Positions 55,141 through 64,000 of a DNA stretch of 64,000 nt are shown piece by piece. The stretch is from Candidatus Dechloromonas phosphoritropha (lineage in GTDB: Bacteria; Pseudomonadota; Gammaproteobacteria; Burkholderiales; Rhodocyclaceae), in NCBI GenBank assembly GCA_016722705.1, contig JADKGN010000004.1, positions 1,364,001 through 1,428,000 on the forward strand, in the 5' to 3' direction. The stretch's first letter is position 1. Every line of letters starts with the position of its first letter. The translations under genes and the position numbers were made by a program. The notes beneath the pieces are model-generated. The model was not told the origin of the DNA and searched no databases. It was given only the letters and a program-made list of their open reading frames with translations.

Positions 55141-56289
55141 ATGACCGTTACCCTGCGTACTCTTACCGCCGACGATACCGCCGCCATCGAGCAGGTTCGC
55201 CAGTTTTTCCGCAATTATGCGGCCTGGCTCGGCGTCGACCTCTCCTACCAGAATTTCGACCAGGAAATGGCCTCGCTACCCGGCACCTATTCGGCGCCAC
55301 AGGGGCGCCTGTTCTTCGCCGAGATCGATGGCCTTCCCGCCGGCTGCGTCGGTGTCCGCCCCTTGCCCGACAGCGAAGGGGTCTGTGAAATGAAGCGGCT
55401 CTATGTCGATCCACGGTTTCGTGGCCAGTCGGTCGGACGCATGCTGTCGCTGGCAGCCATTACCGCTGCCAGGGAATCCGGCTACCGCAAGCTGATGCTC
55501 GACACGCTGCCCAGTATGCGCATGGCCGTGAAGCTATACCGGGAACTCGGCTTCACCGAAGCCCCGGCCTACTACCCGACGCCGAGCGAAGGCACCATGT
55601 TTCTCGCTCTCGATCTAGAGAACTGGTCGGAGAAAGAATTCCGCAGTGAAAACCTGTCGCACTTGTTCGACTTCAACCGCGCTTGGGCGCGCCAGATGCA
55701 GGAAGTCGATCCCGAGTATTTCAACAAGCTGGCCAAGCTGCAGTCGCCGCAATTCCTGTGGATAGGTTGTTCCGACTCGCGCGTTCCGGCCAACCAGATC
55801 GTCGGCCTGCTGCCCGGCGAGGTCTTCGTTCATCGCAACGTCGCCAACGTCGTCGTCCATACCGACCTCAACTGCCTTTCGGTCATCCAGTTCGCCGTCG
55901 ATGCGCTCAAGGTCAAGCACATCATGGTCGTCGGCCACTACGGCTGCGGCGGCGTCGGAGCCGCACTCAAAAAGGAGCGTGTCGGCCTCGTCGATATCTG
56001 GTTGCGCCACGTCCAGGACGTCCATGCCAAGCACCAGCCCGACGTCGACCGCCTGCCGCCCGAAAGACGCTACGACCGCCTCTGCGAGTTGAACGTGCTG
56101 GAGCAAGTGGTCAACGTCTGCCAGACCTTCGTGGTCCAGGATGCCTGGCAGCGCGACCAGCCACTGACAGTCCATGGCTGGATCTACGGCCTCAAGGACG
56201 GGCTGGTGCACGACCTCGGCATCACCGTGCATCAACCCGAGAATTTGCAATCGCGCTACGACGCCGCGCTCAAGGCGCTGGAAGCATGA
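55141..56289 (+). CDS. GNAT acetyltransferase-beta-carbonic anhydrase fusion protein
   Basis: A single 382-residue frame. Residues 1-160 are a GNAT acetyltransferase (GRLFFAEIDGLPAGCVGVRP, EMKRLYVDPRFRGQSVGRML, LYRELGF). Residues about 165-382 are a complete beta-class carbonic anhydrase of the Can type (LSHLFDFNRAWARQM), with zinc ligands C210, H266, C269 and the C-S-D-S-R dyad (D212, R214). No stop or start codon of note separates them, so both would be made as one chain. Start ATG at 55141 is chosen because the GNAT strand begins there; ATG 55087 is an alternative. Acyl acceptor unknown. Confidence 0.8.
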   Translation: MTVTLRTLTADDTAAIEQVRQFFRNYAAWLGVDLSYQNFDQEMASLPGTYSAPQGRLFFAEIDGLPAGCVGVRPLPDSEGVCEMKRLYVDPRFRGQSVGRMLSLAAITAARESGYRKLMLDTLPSMRMAVKLYRELGFTEAPAYYPTPSEGTMFLALDLENWSEKEFRSENLSHLFDFNRAWARQMQEVDPEYFNKLAKLQSPQFLWIGCSDSRVPANQIVGLLPGEVFVHRNVANVVVHTDLNCLSVIQFAVDALKVKHIMVVGHYGCGGVGAALKKERVGLVDIWLRHVQDVHAKHQPDVDRLPPERRYDRLCELNVLEQVVNVCQTFVVQDAWQRDQPLTVHGWIYGLKDGLVHDLGITVHQPENLQSRYDAALKALEA

Positions 56290-56317
56290 GCTTACCTTTC
56301 ATCAAGGAGAACCCGTC

Positions 56318-57508
56318 ATGAATGACCCCATCGTTATCGTTTCCGCAGCCCGCACCCCAATGGGAAGTTTTCAGGGCGTCTTCGGCAGTGTGAGCGCACC
56401 GCAACTCGGCGCCGCCGCGATCGAGGCTGCCGTCGGGCGCGCCGGCATTGACGCCGCGCTGGTCGAGGAAGTTCTTTTCGGCTGTGTCCTGCCGGCTGGT
56501 CTTGGCCAGGCGCCAGTTCGTCAGGCTGCCCTGCTCGCCGGCCTGCCGCTGTCGACCGGTTGCGCGATGATCAGCAAGGTCTGCGGCTCCGGCATGAAGG
56601 CCACCATGGTCGGCCACGACAGCATTCTCGCCGGTTCGTGTGGTGTGGTTGTGGTCGGCGGCATGGAGTCGATGACCAACGCTCCCTACCTGCTGCCCAA
56701 GGCGCGCGGCGGCTATCGTCTTGGTCACGGCCAGATCATCGACCACATGTTCATGGACGGGCTAGAGGATGCCTACTCGTCCGAGAACCGCGGACGCCTG
56801 ATGGGGACCTTCGCCGAGGACTGCGCCGCCAACTACAGCTTCAGCCGCGCAGCGCAGGATGAATTCGCCATCCGTTCGACCAACCGCGCCAAACAGGCCA
56901 ACGACGACGGCAGCTTCGCCTGGGAGATCGCCCCGGTCACCGTCGCCGGGCGCCGGGGCGATGTTGTCGTCGCCAGGGACGAAGGGCCATTCGCGGTCAA
57001 CATCGAAAAAGTCCCGACTTTGAAGCCTGCCTTCCGCAAGGATGGCACCGTGACCCCGGCCAACTCGTCGTCAATCTCCGACGGCGCCGCCGCCATGGTG
57101 CTGATGCGCGCGTCGCAGGCTGAGAAGCTGGGGCTGGCAGCGATCGCCCGTATCGTCGCCCACACCACCCACGCCCAAGCGCCGGCGCTGTTCCCGACCG
57201 CACCAATCAGCGCCATGCAGAAATTGTTCGCCAAAACCGGGTGGACCGCAGAAGGCGTCGATCTCTACGAAATCAACGAGGCTTTCGCTGTCGTCACCAT
57301 GGCCGCCCTGCACGATCTCAAGCTGCCGGCCGAGAAGGTCAACATCCACGGCGGCGCCTGTGCGCTGGGCCACCCGATCGGCGCTTCCGGCGCCCGCATT
57401 CTGGTGACCCTGCTCGGTGCGCTGAAAAAGACCGGCGGCAGGCGCGGCGTCGCCAGCCTGTGCATCGGCGGCGGAGAAGCGACGGCGCTCGCGGTGGAAA
57501 TGCTGTAA
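56318..57508 (+). CDS. Acetyl-CoA C-acetyltransferase
   Basis: A 396-residue thiolase starting MNDPIVIVSAARTPMGSFQG. The nucleophile is in ISKVCGSGMKA, the catalytic histidine in GGACALGHPIGASG and the second cysteine in SLCIGGGEATAL. It joins or splits acetoacetyl-CoA. In this run it can finish leucine breakdown; it could also start PHA synthesis with phaC. RBS AAGGAG. Confidence 0.92.
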   Translation: MNDPIVIVSAARTPMGSFQGVFGSVSAPQLGAAAIEAAVGRAGIDAALVEEVLFGCVLPAGLGQAPVRQAALLAGLPLSTGCAMISKVCGSGMKATMVGHDSILAGSCGVVVVGGMESMTNAPYLLPKARGGYRLGHGQIIDHMFMDGLEDAYSSENRGRLMGTFAEDCAANYSFSRAAQDEFAIRSTNRAKQANDDGSFAWEIAPVTVAGRRGDVVVARDEGPFAVNIEKVPTLKPAFRKDGTVTPANSSSISDGAAAMVLMRASQAEKLGLAAIARIVAHTTHAQAPALFPTAPISAMQKLFAKTGWTAEGVDLYEINEAFAVVTMAALHDLKLPAEKVNIHGGACALGHPIGASGARILVTLLGALKKTGGRRGVASLCIGGGEATALAVEML

Positions 57509-58414
57509 GTGCCGCAGCCGGTCGAATCGATTACCTACCTCAAGCTGATCGGCGCCATGTTCATGTGGGGCGGAACCTGGATCGCGGGCCGTGTCGTGGC
57601 GCAGGAACTGACCGCGCCGCTGGGCGTTCCCGCCATCCGTTTCCTGCTCGCCGGGCTGGGGCTGGCCGCCTTTGCGCTGGTGACCGAGGGGCGGATTCCG
57701 CGCCCGCAGACGGGCAGCGAATGGGGGATGGTCAGCGGCCTGGCGATGACCGGGATCTTCCTCTACGCCCTGTGCTTCTTTTACGGCCTCAAACACATCA
57801 CTGCCGGGCGCGGCGCGCTGGTCGTCGCCCTCACCCCAGTCGTTGTTGTCCTGACCGCCTGGTTCCTCGGCAGGGAGCGGATGAACGCGCTCAAGCTGGC
57901 CGGTGTCGCGATCGCCATGGCCGGCTGCCTGACGGTCATCGGCAACGGCAATCCGCTCGCCCTGCTGCACGGCGCGGCCGGCATCGGCGAATGGCTGATC
58001 CTCGGCTGCGTCATGTGCTGGACGGCCTATACCTTCATCGGCCGGCGCGCGACAAAGACGCTTTCGCCGCTGGCGGCAACTCTGTGGGCCAGCCTGATCG
58101 GGGCCGCGCTGATCGGCATCACCGCCCTGCTCCTAGGCGGCAACGACATTACCGCCTGGTCATGGCGCGTCTGGGCCAGTGTCGTCTTTCTGGCGGTCGG
58201 CGGCACCGCCCTCGCCTTCACCTGGTTCGCCGATGGCGTCAAGCGCCTCGGCGCCGCCCGGGCATCCGCGTTCGTCAACCTCGTCCCGGTATTTGCCGTC
58301 CTGCAGGCAGCCATCCTGCTCGACGAACGCCTCGGATTATCCGTTCTCGGTGGTGGCCTGCTAGTCATTGCCGGTGTCTGGATGACCGCCAACCTTTCGG
58401 AGAAAACAGCATGA
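57509..58414 (+). CDS. EamA/DMT-superfamily permease
   Basis: A 301-residue protein with ten membrane segments, the EamA duplication (first half from ITYLKLIGAMFMWGGTWIAG, second from GIGEWLILGCVMCWTAYTFI). Drug/metabolite transporters export small metabolites; the substrate is unknown. GTG start directly abuts the thiolase TAA, and its stop overlaps the next ATG (ATGA), so it is in the operon. Confidence 0.85.
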   Translation: MPQPVESITYLKLIGAMFMWGGTWIAGRVVAQELTAPLGVPAIRFLLAGLGLAAFALVTEGRIPRPQTGSEWGMVSGLAMTGIFLYALCFFYGLKHITAGRGALVVALTPVVVVLTAWFLGRERMNALKLAGVAIAMAGCLTVIGNGNPLALLHGAAGIGEWLILGCVMCWTAYTFIGRRATKTLSPLAATLWASLIGAALIGITALLLGGNDITAWSWRVWASVVFLAVGGTALAFTWFADGVKRLGAARASAFVNLVPVFAVLQAAILLDERLGLSVLGGGLLVIAGVWMTANLSEKTA

Positions 58415-59547
58415 TTCTTACCCAGGAACAGGAAATGATCCGCGACTCGATGCGCGGCTTCGCGCAGGAGCGCCTCGCCCCCTTCGCCGGCGAGTGGGAT
58501 CGCAATCACACCTTCCCCGCCGACGCCCTGAAGGAGCTCGGCGCCCTCGGCGCGCTCGGCATGGTCGTTCCGGAGGAATGGGACGGCGCCGGCATGGACT
58601 ACATGTCACTGGTCCTGACGCTGGAAGAAATCGCCGCTGGCGACGGCGCCACGTCGACCATCGTCAGCGTCCAGAATTCGCTGGCCTGCGGCATAACGAT
58701 GAAATACGGCAGTGTCGAGCAGAAGGAAACCTGGCTCAAGCCGCTGGCGCGTGGCGACAGTCTCGGCTGTTTTTGCCTGACCGAGCCGCACACCGGCTCC
58801 GACGCCGCGGCGATCACCACCCGTGCCGACCGCGACGGCGACCATTTCGTCATCAACGGCGTCAAGCAGTTCATCACCACCGGCAAGTATGCCGATGTCG
58901 CGATCGTCTTTGCCGTCACCGACAAGGCCGCCGGCAAGAAGGGCATCTCCTGCTTTCTCGTGCCGACGGCGACGCCGGGCTACATCGTCGCCCGTATCGA
59001 GGAAAAGATGGGCCAGCATGCCTCCGATACCGCGCAGATCCTGTTCGAGAACTGTCGCGTGCCGGCTTCGGCCCTGCTTGGCAAGGAGGGCGATGGCTAC
59101 CGGATCGCGCTGTCAAACCTCGAAGCCGGGCGCATCGGCATCGCCGCCCAGTCGGTTGGCATGGCGCGTGCCGCTCTCGAGGCGGCCGTGCGCTACGCCA
59201 AGGAGCGCGTCACCTTCGGTGTGCCCATTATCGAGCACCAGGCGGTCAACTTCCGTCTCGCCGACATGGCCACCCAGCTCGACGCTGCCCGCCTGATGGT
59301 CTGGCGCGCCGCTTCTCTGAAGGATGCCGGCCGCCCCTGCCTGACCGAAGCCTCAATGGCCAAGATGTTCGCCTCCGAAATGGCCGAAAAGGTCTGCTCC
59401 GACGCCATCCAGATTCACGGTGGCTACGGTTATGTCAGCGACTTCCCGGTCGAGCGCATCTACCGCGACGTGCGCGTCTGCCAGATCTACGAAGGCGCCA
59501 ACGACATCCAGCGCCTGGTGATCGGTCGCGCCGTGGCTGCTGGTTGA
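58411..59547 (+). CDS. Short/branched-chain acyl-CoA dehydrogenase
   Basis: A 378-residue FAD enzyme starting MILTQEQEMIRDSMRGFAQE. FCLTEPHTGSDAAAI binds FAD, and the catalytic glutamate is in IYEGANDIQRLVIGR (short-chain/butyryl type position). It oxidises short or methyl-branched acyl-CoAs. A different enzyme from the IVD upstream, whose glutamate is at another position. RBS GGAGA eight bases before the ATG. Confidence 0.9.
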   Translation: MILTQEQEMIRDSMRGFAQERLAPFAGEWDRNHTFPADALKELGALGALGMVVPEEWDGAGMDYMSLVLTLEEIAAGDGATSTIVSVQNSLACGITMKYGSVEQKETWLKPLARGDSLGCFCLTEPHTGSDAAAITTRADRDGDHFVINGVKQFITTGKYADVAIVFAVTDKAAGKKGISCFLVPTATPGYIVARIEEKMGQHASDTAQILFENCRVPASALLGKEGDGYRIALSNLEAGRIGIAAQSVGMARAALEAAVRYAKERVTFGVPIIEHQAVNFRLADMATQLDAARLMVWRAASLKDAGRPCLTEASMAKMFASEMAEKVCSDAIQIHGGYGYVSDFPVERIYRDVRVCQIYEGANDIQRLVIGRAVAAG

Positions 59548-59569
59548 GGCAAGCATTCAGGAGGAAGCA

Positions 59570-60412
59570 ATGGGCCTATCAAACATCAACGGTAAGCTCG
59601 ATTTTGAGGAGCGCTCGCTTCACCTGGCTGTTCTGATTGATGCTGACAATGCACAGGCATCGGTCATCGAGAGTCTCTTGGCTGAAATCGCCCGCTTCGG
59701 CGAGGCCAGCGTGAGAAGGATCTATGGCGATTTCACTTCTCCGAACAGCGCCCAGTGGAAAAAGGTCCTCAATCAATTTGCCATCAAACCGGTGCAGCAA
59801 TTCGCCTACACCACCGGCAAAAATGCGACCGACAGCACGATGATCATCGATGCGATGGACCTGCTTTACACCCGCCGTTTCGATGGCTTTTGCCTGGTTT
59901 CCAGCGACAGTGACTTCACCGGGCTCGCCCTACGCATCCGTGAAGAGGGACTGAGCGTGTTCGGGTTTGGCGAAGAGAAGACGCCCGATGCATTCAGGAA
60001 CGCCTGCCACAAGTTCATCTTCACCGAAGTCCTGCGCCCGCTGCCATCGAGCACAATTCCCGACACAACGGTTGTGCTGTCTGTTCCAGAAAAGCCAGCG
60101 CTCGCACCAAGCCCAGCGTCATCCCCTCCGCCGGCAGCGCCCAAGAAAGCCCTGCCCCTCCAGTTCGTCCTGCAAGCGTTGGACCAAGCCTGCGATGACA
60201 CCGGCTGGGCCAACCTAGGTACATTTGGTGGCTATCTGACCAAGCTGCAGCCCGATTTCGACCCGCGCCTCTACGGATTCAAGAAACTCAGCGACCTTGT
60301 CAAATCGAAACCTCACGTCTTCACAGTCGAGGAACGTGAGGTAGCCGGCACGAATTCCAAAGTTATCTACGTTCGCCGCAAGGCAGCAAAAACAGTGAAG
60401 ATCACTAAATGA
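59570..60412 (+). CDS. NYN-domain ribonuclease-like protein with C-terminal OST-HTH/LOTUS domain
   Basis: A 280-residue protein. The N-terminal NYN (PIN-like) domain has its acidic residues in VLIDADNAQ, TDSTMIIDAMDLLY and LVSSDSDFTGLA. After a proline-rich linker comes an OST-HTH (LOTUS) domain (GWANLGTFGGYLTKLQPDFD, PRLYGFKKLSDLVKSKPHVF). Bacterial proteins of this build are predicted RNA nucleases. Strong AGGAGG site 5 bases before ATG. It follows the dehydrogenase by 22 bp but seems unrelated in function. Confidence 0.85.
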   Translation: MGLSNINGKLDFEERSLHLAVLIDADNAQASVIESLLAEIARFGEASVRRIYGDFTSPNSAQWKKVLNQFAIKPVQQFAYTTGKNATDSTMIIDAMDLLYTRRFDGFCLVSSDSDFTGLALRIREEGLSVFGFGEEKTPDAFRNACHKFIFTEVLRPLPSSTIPDTTVVLSVPEKPALAPSPASSPPPAAPKKALPLQFVLQALDQACDDTGWANLGTFGGYLTKLQPDFDPRLYGFKKLSDLVKSKPHVFTVEEREVAGTNSKVIYVRRKAAKTVKITK

Positions 60413-60423
60413 TGACGGCAATC

Positions 60424-60825
60424 TCAACGCCCCGGCCATGCAGACACCAAACCGAGATGCTCAACGAAGGGATCGAAATCGCCATCACTGTAGAGCAAAG
60501 TGTAGCCATTTTCGATGCAACTCGTAGCAATCAGAGTATCAATCGTCTTCCTGACGGTCACTCCGAGCGTACGCAGATGGCGGAAATTGCGAGCGGACTG
60601 CAAAGCTACATCCGGACCCACCAGCGGAACGACGGGCAGCGCGGTGAGCAGTGTTTTCGCCTGATTGAAATCGTGTTCGCTGACAAACCCCTGCAGCACT
60701 TCGGCGAGGATCAGATCGCCGATCAGCAGCAACTCGCTGGAGAGCAATTGATCGAGACGATCACCCTGCGGCGTCACGTCGCCACGAAAATAGTCAATCC
60801 AGACACTCGAATCGACCAAGATCAT
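60424..60825 (-). CDS. vapC: VapC-type PIN-domain ribonuclease toxin
   Basis: A 133-residue PIN protein: MILVDSSVWIDYFRGD (first acidic residue), LGVTVRKTIDTLIATSCIEN and LLYSDGDFDPF. VapC toxins cleave RNA. The ATG overlaps the antitoxin stop (ATGA). It is intact, in contrast to the dead vapC at 48931, and is convergent with the NYN gene. Confidence 0.9.
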   Translation of the reverse strand: MILVDSSVWIDYFRGDVTPQGDRLDQLLSSELLLIGDLILAEVLQGFVSEHDFNQAKTLLTALPVVPLVGPDVALQSARNFRHLRTLGVTVRKTIDTLIATSCIENGYTLLYSDGDFDPFVEHLGLVSAWPGR

Positions 60826-61016
60826 CGATCCTGCCTCATCGCCTCCAGATCGCCCTGCCAATCCAGCCGGCCACGAAAGCTACGGATTTCTTCCTGGTGC
60901 GCGAGGTGCAGCAGGGTTTTCAGTCCTTGCTCAACGGCTTCCCTCTTGGTCTTCAGGCCGGTGACCTGCAGAGCAGCCCGCATCAAAGCATCATCAATCA
61001 CAATATTTGTTCGCAC
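60822..61016 (-). CDS. vapB: VapB-type antitoxin (type II)
   Basis: A 64-residue antitoxin. The GTG at 61016 gives the canonical (M)RTNIVIDDALMRAAL opening, with TKREAVEQGLKTLL and SFRGRLDWQGDLEAMRQDR, the C-terminal toxin-binding segment. An ATG three codons upstream lies inside the operator repeat and is less likely. It is coupled to vapC by overlap. Confidence 0.88.
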   Translation of the reverse strand: MRTNIVIDDALMRAALQVTGLKTKREAVEQGLKTLLHLAHQEEIRSFRGRLDWQGDLEAMRQDR

Positions 61017-61047
61017 GATACACATCCATTGACTTTAAGATACACAT
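61017..61047 (-). promoter_or_regulatory. Direct-repeat operator of vapBC
   Basis: The 9-mer ATGTGTATC occurs twice on the minus strand (61025-61017 and 61047-61039). The copies are 22 bp apart, two helical turns, so a VapB dimer pair could bind on one face. A TAGAAT just upstream is a plausible -10, giving autoregulation. Confidence 0.6.
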
Positions 61048-61089
61048 TCTAGCTTCTGGTCCCACAAATACAAGCAGAAGGAGACAACC

Positions 61090-61695
61090 GTGTCCGAGCC
61101 CATCGATTTCTGGTTCGATTTTTCCAGCCCCTACGGCTACCTGCTGAGCGAACGCATCGACGAGGTGGCTGCCCGGTTCGGGCGCAAGGTGCGCTGGCAT
61201 CCGGTCCTGCTCGGCATCGTTTTCAAGGCTACCGGCAGCGCACCGCTGACCTTGCAGAACCCCGCCAAGGCAGCGTACTCGCTGCTCGACTTCGCGCGCT
61301 CGGCGCGCTTCATGGGCATTCCCTACCACCACCCGACACGCTTTCCGCTGGCGACCCAGACTGCTGCCCGCACCTACTACTGGCTGCACGGTCAGGACTG
61401 CGCGCTGGCCCGGCGCTTCGCCCATGCCGCCTATCGCGCCCTCTTCGTCGACGACCGCGACGTCTCGGCTGCCGACACCATCCTCGAAATTGCGGCAAAT
61501 CTCGGCGTCGACCGCAGCAGCCTGGAAACCGCGCTGCAAGGCCAGGAAATCAAGGACCGTCTCAAGGACGAAGTCGGCAAGGCGCTGGCCATCGGCGTCT
61601 TCGGCTCGCCGCACGTGATCGTCGACGGCGAGGCCTTCTTCGGTGCCGACCGCCTGCCGCAAATCGAGAAGTGGCTCGAAAGCGGAGGATTCTGA
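61090..61695 (+). CDS. 2-hydroxychromene-2-carboxylate isomerase-like, DsbA-family protein
   Basis: A 201-residue kappa-GST/HCCA isomerase-type protein starting from GTG (MSEPIDFWFDFSSPYGYLLS) after AAGGAGA. It shows FSSPYGY (serine, not CxxC, so not a thiol oxidoreductase) and GVFGSPHVIVDGEAFFGADR. Members isomerise aromatic catabolites with glutathione. The substrate here is unknown. Confidence 0.85.
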   Translation: MSEPIDFWFDFSSPYGYLLSERIDEVAARFGRKVRWHPVLLGIVFKATGSAPLTLQNPAKAAYSLLDFARSARFMGIPYHHPTRFPLATQTAARTYYWLHGQDCALARRFAHAAYRALFVDDRDVSAADTILEIAANLGVDRSSLETALQGQEIKDRLKDEVGKALAIGVFGSPHVIVDGEAFFGADRLPQIEKWLESGGF

Positions 61696-61702
61696 GACAG
61701 CC

Positions 61703-62302
61703 ATGAAATGCATCTGTGTTTTCTGCGGCTCCAACGTTGGCCACGATCCGCGCTACCGCGCCGAGGCGGAACGCCTCGGCGGCCTGCTTGCCGGGCGCGG
61801 CATCGAACTGGTCTACGGCGGCGGCAATGTCGGTCTCATGGGAGTCATCGCCGACGCCTGCCTGGCCGCCGGCGGCACGGTCATCGGTGTCATTCCCGAG
61901 GCACTGATCGGCAAGGAGGTGGCGGGCCGCGTCGTCGATCACCGGGGCCTTACCCGCCTCGAGGTTGTCGCTTCGATGCACATCCGCAAGGCGCGCATGG
62001 CCGAGCTTGCCGATGGTTTCATCGCTTTGCCCGGCGGCTTCGGAACCTTCGAGGAGTTCTGCGAAATCCTCACCTGGGGCCAGCTCGGATTCCATGTCAA
62101 GCCGATGGGCCTGCTCAACATCAATGGCTTCTACGATCCGCTGCTCGCCCTCTTCGAGCGCGCGGTCGCGGAAGGCTTCCTGCGTGATGAGAACCGGGCG
62201 ATGGCGCTAGCCGCAGGCGACATCGAGAGCCTGCTCGCGGTGATGGCCGCTTACCGCCCCGAGCCGGTCAGCAAGTGGCTGAAGGAAGAAAAGCAGTTGT
62301 AA
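61703..62302 (+). CDS. LOG-family nucleotide phosphoribohydrolase
   Basis: A 199-residue protein starting MKCICVFCGSNVGHDPRYRA. It has GGGNVGLMG and PGGFGTFEEFCEILTW, the LOG motifs. It resembles plant LOG enzymes in length more than the 7372-8100 paralogue. It cleaves nucleotide 5'-monophosphates to base and ribose phosphate. It is 7 bp after the isomerase gene. Confidence 0.88.
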   Translation: MKCICVFCGSNVGHDPRYRAEAERLGGLLAGRGIELVYGGGNVGLMGVIADACLAAGGTVIGVIPEALIGKEVAGRVVDHRGLTRLEVVASMHIRKARMAELADGFIALPGGFGTFEEFCEILTWGQLGFHVKPMGLLNINGFYDPLLALFERAVAEGFLRDENRAMALAAGDIESLLAVMAAYRPEPVSKWLKEEKQL

Positions 62303-62317
62303 TTTTGGAGGACAATC

Positions 62318-62662
62318 ATGGCACTCGTTTCCAATATTACCCACCAAACGTTGCAGACCAGTTCTCAACACACCAACGTTAATTGCACCTACGACATCGT
62401 GACTGATGTACAAGAAATTCGGCACTTGCAACTCGACACCTATGGAAGCGCTGATTTATTCGTCACCCGGACGAAGGCCGGGGTCCAAGCCGTTGATTTT
62501 CCTGGATTCCGGCCTTCGCCGGAATGACAATTCTGGAATAAATCAGCGTCTCCCTATGGCTCACCAAATCGGCAACTCCCTGGCAAGAAAAGCCAAAGCA
62601 TTCGACTTTCTCCTCAAGCGATACAACTGATAAAAACCATCCTCGCCGTAAGCAACCTCTAA
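62318..62662 (+). pseudogene. Small gene split by the mini-transposon
   Basis: A strong GGAGGACAATC-ATG start opens a frame MALVSNITHQTLQTSSQHTN. It is cut after codon 41 by the 112-bp element plus its TA duplication (114 bp). The element carries an in-frame stop, ending the product at 62527. Removing the 114 bp restores a frame of 75-76 residues (DTYGSPNRQLPGKKSQSIRL, SPQAIQLIKTIL) ending at 62662, just before the MCC gene. I recognise no family. The neat reconstruction shows it was a real gene of the operon. Confidence 0.75.
62443..62554. mobile_element. 112-bp mini-transposon (MITE-like), copy 2
   Basis: Exactly the same length as copy 1 and inverted relative to it, with only scattered differences. 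Both sides carry TA (62441-62442 and 62555-62556). Inverted ends are TGGAAGCGCTGATTTATTC and GGGAGACGCTGATTTATTC. The element carries coding-looking translation of the LDSGLRRND type known from bacterial repeats; it is not a gene. It interrupts the small gene here. Confidence 0.82.
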
Positions 62663-62686
62663 TTCACTCACAAATAGTGAGGAAAC

Positions 62687-64000
<1,314 letters not shown>

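Noticed and set aside
57241..59547. Apparent 768-residue fusion of transporter sequence and acyl-CoA dehydrogenase
   Set aside because: The first 390 codons are an out-of-frame reading of the thiolase and EamA genes; the dehydrogenase starts at 58411 with its own ribosome-binding site.
61643..61702. Upstream extension of the second LOG protein
   Set aside because: The extra 20 residues lie inside the 3' end of the HCCA isomerase gene. MKCICVFCGSN at 61703 is the family start.
62406..62630. Small frame containing RRPGSKPLIFLDSGLRRND
   Set aside because: This peptide type comes from translating the mini-transposon. It is a well-known false ORF in repeat DNA.

Overview
The window is GC-rich (visibly about 60-65%) chromosomal DNA from a Gram-negative betaproteobacterium, most likely of the Rhodocyclales (Dechloromonas/Azonexus/Azoarcus relatives). 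This rests on gene content and order: gatCAB next to mreBCD-mrdA-rodA-rlpA, metX-metW behind a SAM riboswitch, tandem BPSS1780-type membrane proteins beside thrB and nadD, class I phaC, ubiUVT for anaerobic ubiquinone synthesis, and a LiuR-governed leucine/isovalerate region. The genus is inference. I recognised no rRNA, tRNA, CRISPR array or complete insertion sequence.

Layout. 0-1.3 kb: a TsdA-like dihaem cytochrome and a 112-bp mini-transposon. 1.3-13 kb: a GT-B-like protein; a long leftward run DUF2782-thrB-BPSS1780 x2-nadD-rsfS-rlmH-maf; a LOG-family gene; polA; msbA. 12.7-24.4 kb: a cobalamin region with cobC, a DUF938 methyltransferase, cobS and cobT behind a B12 riboswitch, then an unusual two-gene ATPase cassette, then cobU, a wrecked cobQ, a cobD/threonine-phosphate-decarboxylase fusion scar and two corrinoid-type binding proteins. 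24.5-31 kb: a persulfide dioxygenase-rhodanese fusion, a SCO remnant, SAM-II riboswitch-metX-metW-ampG, a yqjD/yqjE/yqjK set and xthA. 31-45.3 kb: pyrE, gatCAB, the rod-shape operon mreBCD-mrdA-rodA-rlpA, and ubiU-ubiV-ubiT. 45.3-52.8 kb: accessory material (CBS protein, a broken partial copy of ubiV/ubiT, a beta-propeller protein, an alpha-carbonic anhydrase, a dead vapC, a MoaD-like protein), then phaC and an MBL hydrolase. 53-64 kb: liuR and a rightward catabolic run (thioesterase, isovaleryl-CoA dehydrogenase, GNAT-carbonic anhydrase fusion, thiolase, EamA permease, acyl-CoA dehydrogenase, NYN protein, vapBC, HCCA isomerase, LOG protein, the carboxyltransferase subunit of methylcrotonyl-CoA carboxylase, cut by the window end).

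How it fits together. The cobalamin genes that survive (cobU, cobS, cobT, cobC and BtuF-like binding proteins) are those needed to salvage cobinamide. The three visibly destroyed ones (cobQ, cobD, threonine-phosphate decarboxylase) serve only de novo synthesis, so the locus looks like one caught switching to salvage. The ATPase pair sits directly against the B12-riboswitch promoter and is the best candidate for an undescribed system. The last 11 kb read as a leucine/short-chain acyl-CoA degradation unit feeding acetyl-CoA, with phaC nearby as a possible storage sink.
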